From NCBI GenBank assembly GCA_927910985.1, contig CAKMOP010000135.1, positions 1 to 16,904 on the forward strand: a stretch of 16,904 nt of DNA. Direction: 5' to 3'. The notes under the pieces were generated by a model. The model was given only the letters and a program-made list of their open reading frames with translations, did no database searches and was not told the origin of the DNA. This document shows positions 16,152 through 16,904 of the stretch, piece after piece; position 1 is the stretch's first letter, and the number at the start of each line of letters is the position of its first letter. Origin of the DNA: an uncultured Porphyromonas sp. GTDB lineage: Bacteria > Bacteroidota > Bacteroidia > Bacteroidales > Porphyromonadaceae. The translations under genes and the position numbers were made by a program.

Positions 16152-16904
16152 ATGCAGCACCCTCTATCCATCTATAATACACTCCACCGACGCAAGGAGA
16201 TCTTCGAGCCAGTACAAGCTCCACACGTAGGTCTCTATGTCTGTGGGCCTACCGTCTATGGTGATGCCCACCTCGGGCACGCCCGTCCAGCCATCACGTT
16301 TGACATCCTCTTCCGCTATTTGACCCACTTGGGATACAAAGTGCGTTATGTCCGAAACATCACCGACGTCGGACACTTAGAGCACGACGCTGATGAAGGC
16401 GAAGATAAGATCGCTAAGAAGGCTCGCCTCGAGCAACTGGAGCCCATGGAGGTAGTACAATACTACTTGACTCGCTATCGCCATTCGATGGAGCGTCTCG
16501 GAGTACTTCCCCCCAGCATTGAGCCTATGGCTTCGGGTCACATCATCGAGCAGATAGCCTTAGCTCAGCAAATACTGGATGCCGGCTTTGCCTACGTGAG
16601 CAATGGTTCTGTCTACTTTGATGTAGAGAAATACGACAAGCAGTTCAACTACGGTGAGCTTAGCGGACGTCGCATTGAGGATATGCAGAGCAATACGCGC
16701 ACACTTGATGGGCAAGATGAGAAGCGAGGACCTTTGGATTTCGCCCTCTGGAAGAAAGCCAGCCCGAGCACATCATGCGCTGGCCCAGCCCCTGGGGCGA
16801 AGGCTTCCCTGGCTGGCATGCAGAGTGCACGGCCATGGGTAGGAAGTACCTCGGAGAGCAGTTTGATATCCATGGTGGTGGGATGGACTTAATCTTTCCT
16901 CACC
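16152..16904 (+). CDS. cysS: cysteinyl-tRNA synthetase, N-terminal part (one frameshift; runs off the window)
   Basis: This class I aminoacyl-tRNA synthetase charges tRNA-Cys with cysteine and is expected to be essential. [18 protein letters not shown] holds the zinc-ligand Cys 31 and the HIGH-type motif HLGH (40-43). [12 protein letters not shown] and [20 protein letters not shown] follow as in the family. After FALWKKASP the frame goes wrong and would end at 16892. Adding one C to the CCC at 16763-16765 restores [37 protein letters not shown] and GGMDLIFPH up to the window edge, including the zinc-binding WHAEC. The KMSKS loop and C-terminal domains lie outside. An intact conserved reading on both sides of the slip makes a sequence error much likelier than a real lesion. 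Confidence 0.93.

Noticed and set aside
16152..16904. cysS as a pseudogene
   Set aside because: Conserved reading continues in another frame right after a CCC run, including the zinc-binding WHAEC; an essential gene is unlikely to be truly broken.

Overview
The window looks like a chromosomal segment of a Porphyromonas-like member of the Bacteroidales. The evidence is the gene content: a TonB-dependent receptor, a secreted GH29 fucosidase, a DUF2141 protein, a lipoprotein alpha/beta hydrolase and a secreted multi-domain transglutaminase. Promoters of the Bacteroidetes type (-7 element TAnnTTTG) occur before several genes, and Shine-Dalgarno sequences are absent. The genus is inferred from protein style and moderate GC; I could not run a search. 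I see no tRNA, rRNA, insertion sequence, CRISPR array or phage gene.

Layout. 1-1859 (minus): gnd followed by the start of zwf, the oxidative pentose phosphate pathway. 1860-2372: intergenic, with a 22-bp-period repeat array. 2373-5544 (plus): a TonB-dependent receptor, then an ATP-grasp-like protein, closed by a terminator that can serve both strands. 5612-8336 (minus): a membrane protein, a methyltransferase-like protein and a lipoprotein hydrolase, probably co-transcribed. 8585-9007 (minus): a DUF2141 secreted protein. 9008-9424: a divergent intergenic region with a second kind of periodic motif. 9425-14255 (plus): a tight three-gene operon of alpha-L-fucosidase, CutC and a large transglutaminase-like protein, ending in a strong hairpin. 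14375-15751 (plus): a MATE transporter with its own promoter. 15752-16151: intergenic, with a second copy of the 22-bp array. 16152-end (plus): cysS, cut by the window edge.

Two things stand out. First, two intergenic arrays 13.8 kb apart share an 11-bp core, CAATATAGGTC, repeated every 22 bp exactly and separated by 11-bp spacers of variable sequence; each array has one inverted copy at one end. A third intergenic region (9200-9271) has a different motif that alternates in orientation every 11 bp. This helical-turn spacing suggests protein-binding ladders or a decaying repeat family. I have only a vague memory of ~22-bp half-conserved tandem repeats in P. gingivalis, so I claim no novelty for the class.

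Second, six of thirteen protein genes (gnd, the TonB receptor, the lipoprotein hydrolase, the methyltransferase, the fucosidase and cysS) are each broken by one frameshift. A single base restores each of them, usually in a short homopolymer. Because cysS is expected to be essential and the proteins are otherwise intact, I read these as sequencing or consensus errors and annotate each as one full-length gene.
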